Under the pieces are notes generated by a model. The model was not told the DNA's origin. It was given only the letters and a program-made list of their open reading frames with translations, and did no database searches. Shown in pieces: positions 63,870-64,000 of a DNA stretch of 64,000 bases. Location: assembly GCA_020634035.1 (NCBI GenBank), contig JACKCM010000005.1, forward strand, positions 1 through 64,000, read 5' to 3'. This DNA comes from Candidatus Obscuribacterales bacterium. Lineage in GTDB: Bacteria > Cyanobacteriota > Vampirovibrionia > Obscuribacterales > Obscuribacteraceae. A program made the position numbers and the translations under genes. Positions within the stretch are counted from its first letter, which is position 1; each line of letters starts with the position of its first letter.

Positions 63870-64000
63870 ATCCTCAGGGTCTAAGCCTGGTGAGTTGAAG
63901 GTTATCATCCTTCCGATTTCTAATTTTTTCAATTCTCCATATACGGTGCTTTTCATTTCCGTCTCTCAGTCTCCATCCCCGGGTGGATGAAAGTTTTTGC

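Noticed and set aside
63771..63956. Minus-strand frame of 61 codons at the right edge
   Set aside because: It overlaps the GlcG gene on the other strand by nearly 100 bases, has only a weak ribosome site and no recognised content.

Overview
The window reads as a chromosomal segment of a free-living Gram-negative-type bacterium. My best guess is the Melainabacteria/Vampirovibrionia group (Obscuribacterales-like). This is inferred from a great excess of secreted TPR proteins, a Ser/Thr kinase fused to TPRs, a cyanobacterial-style single-RRM protein, WG-repeat and Gly-rich repeat surface proteins and mid-GC codon use. No rRNA, tRNA, CRISPR array, prophage or insertion sequence was recognised. 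Gene order is mostly short transcription units with many convergent and divergent pairs. || Region 1 (1-12.3 kb) is visibly AT-rich and accessory in character. It holds a secreted HExxH metallopeptidase/TPR protein, a TonB-C-like secreted protein, several orphan secreted or lipoproteins, a DUF1493 carrier-like protein and at least two frame-damaged genes. The core citrate synthase gene gltA sits in its middle with normal composition. Small single-base frame lesions cluster here, and a copy of the 3' tail of topB lies at 10.6 kb. || Region 2 (12.3-26.3 kb) is core-like: topB, murE, a Ser/Thr kinase, an RRM protein, coproheme decarboxylase hemQ/chdC, a DUF1571-like lipoprotein, a protein with two PARP-type zinc fingers, a tandem retropepsin-like aspartyl protease, an sdpR-sdpI pair and a fatty-acid-hydroxylase family protein. 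|| Region 3 (26.3-43.5 kb) is rich in surface, secreted and scaffold proteins: a 1031-residue RHS-like/papain-like/coiled-coil protein, a DUF3592 membrane protein, a second TonB-C-like paralogue in tandem with a WG-repeat protein, TPR proteins, a Gly-rich protein with 30-residue repeats, an orphan double-PAS protein, a NADAR-domain protein and an HELGH metallopeptidase. || Region 4 (43.5-52.3 kb) has TPR scaffolds, including a ~1425-residue TPR protein carrying a DUF7305-like (pilus-associated) domain, an ArsR/DUF2087 regulator and an epoxide-hydrolase-like enzyme. || Region 5 (52.3-58.6 kb) looks like a stress or detoxification block: an ECF42-type sigma factor followed by three DGPF (YCII-like) proteins and a VOC-fold protein, then a zinc alcohol dehydrogenase and an aldo/keto reductase divergent from an AraC regulator (a YqhC/YqhD/DkgA-like arrangement). 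|| Region 6 (58.6-64 kb) has a PDZ protein, a secreted Ca-loop protein, an ABC1/UbiB kinase with an altered alanine-rich loop, a DUF4388-like/TPR membrane protein and a GlcG/HbpS protein. || The best candidates for undescribed biology are the two-finger PARP-Zn protein, the RHS-like/papain/coiled-coil protein, the TPR/DUF7305 giant, the single-chain double-DTG protease and the paired TonB-C-like/WG-repeat unit. All functional statements come from motif reading by eye; no database search was run.
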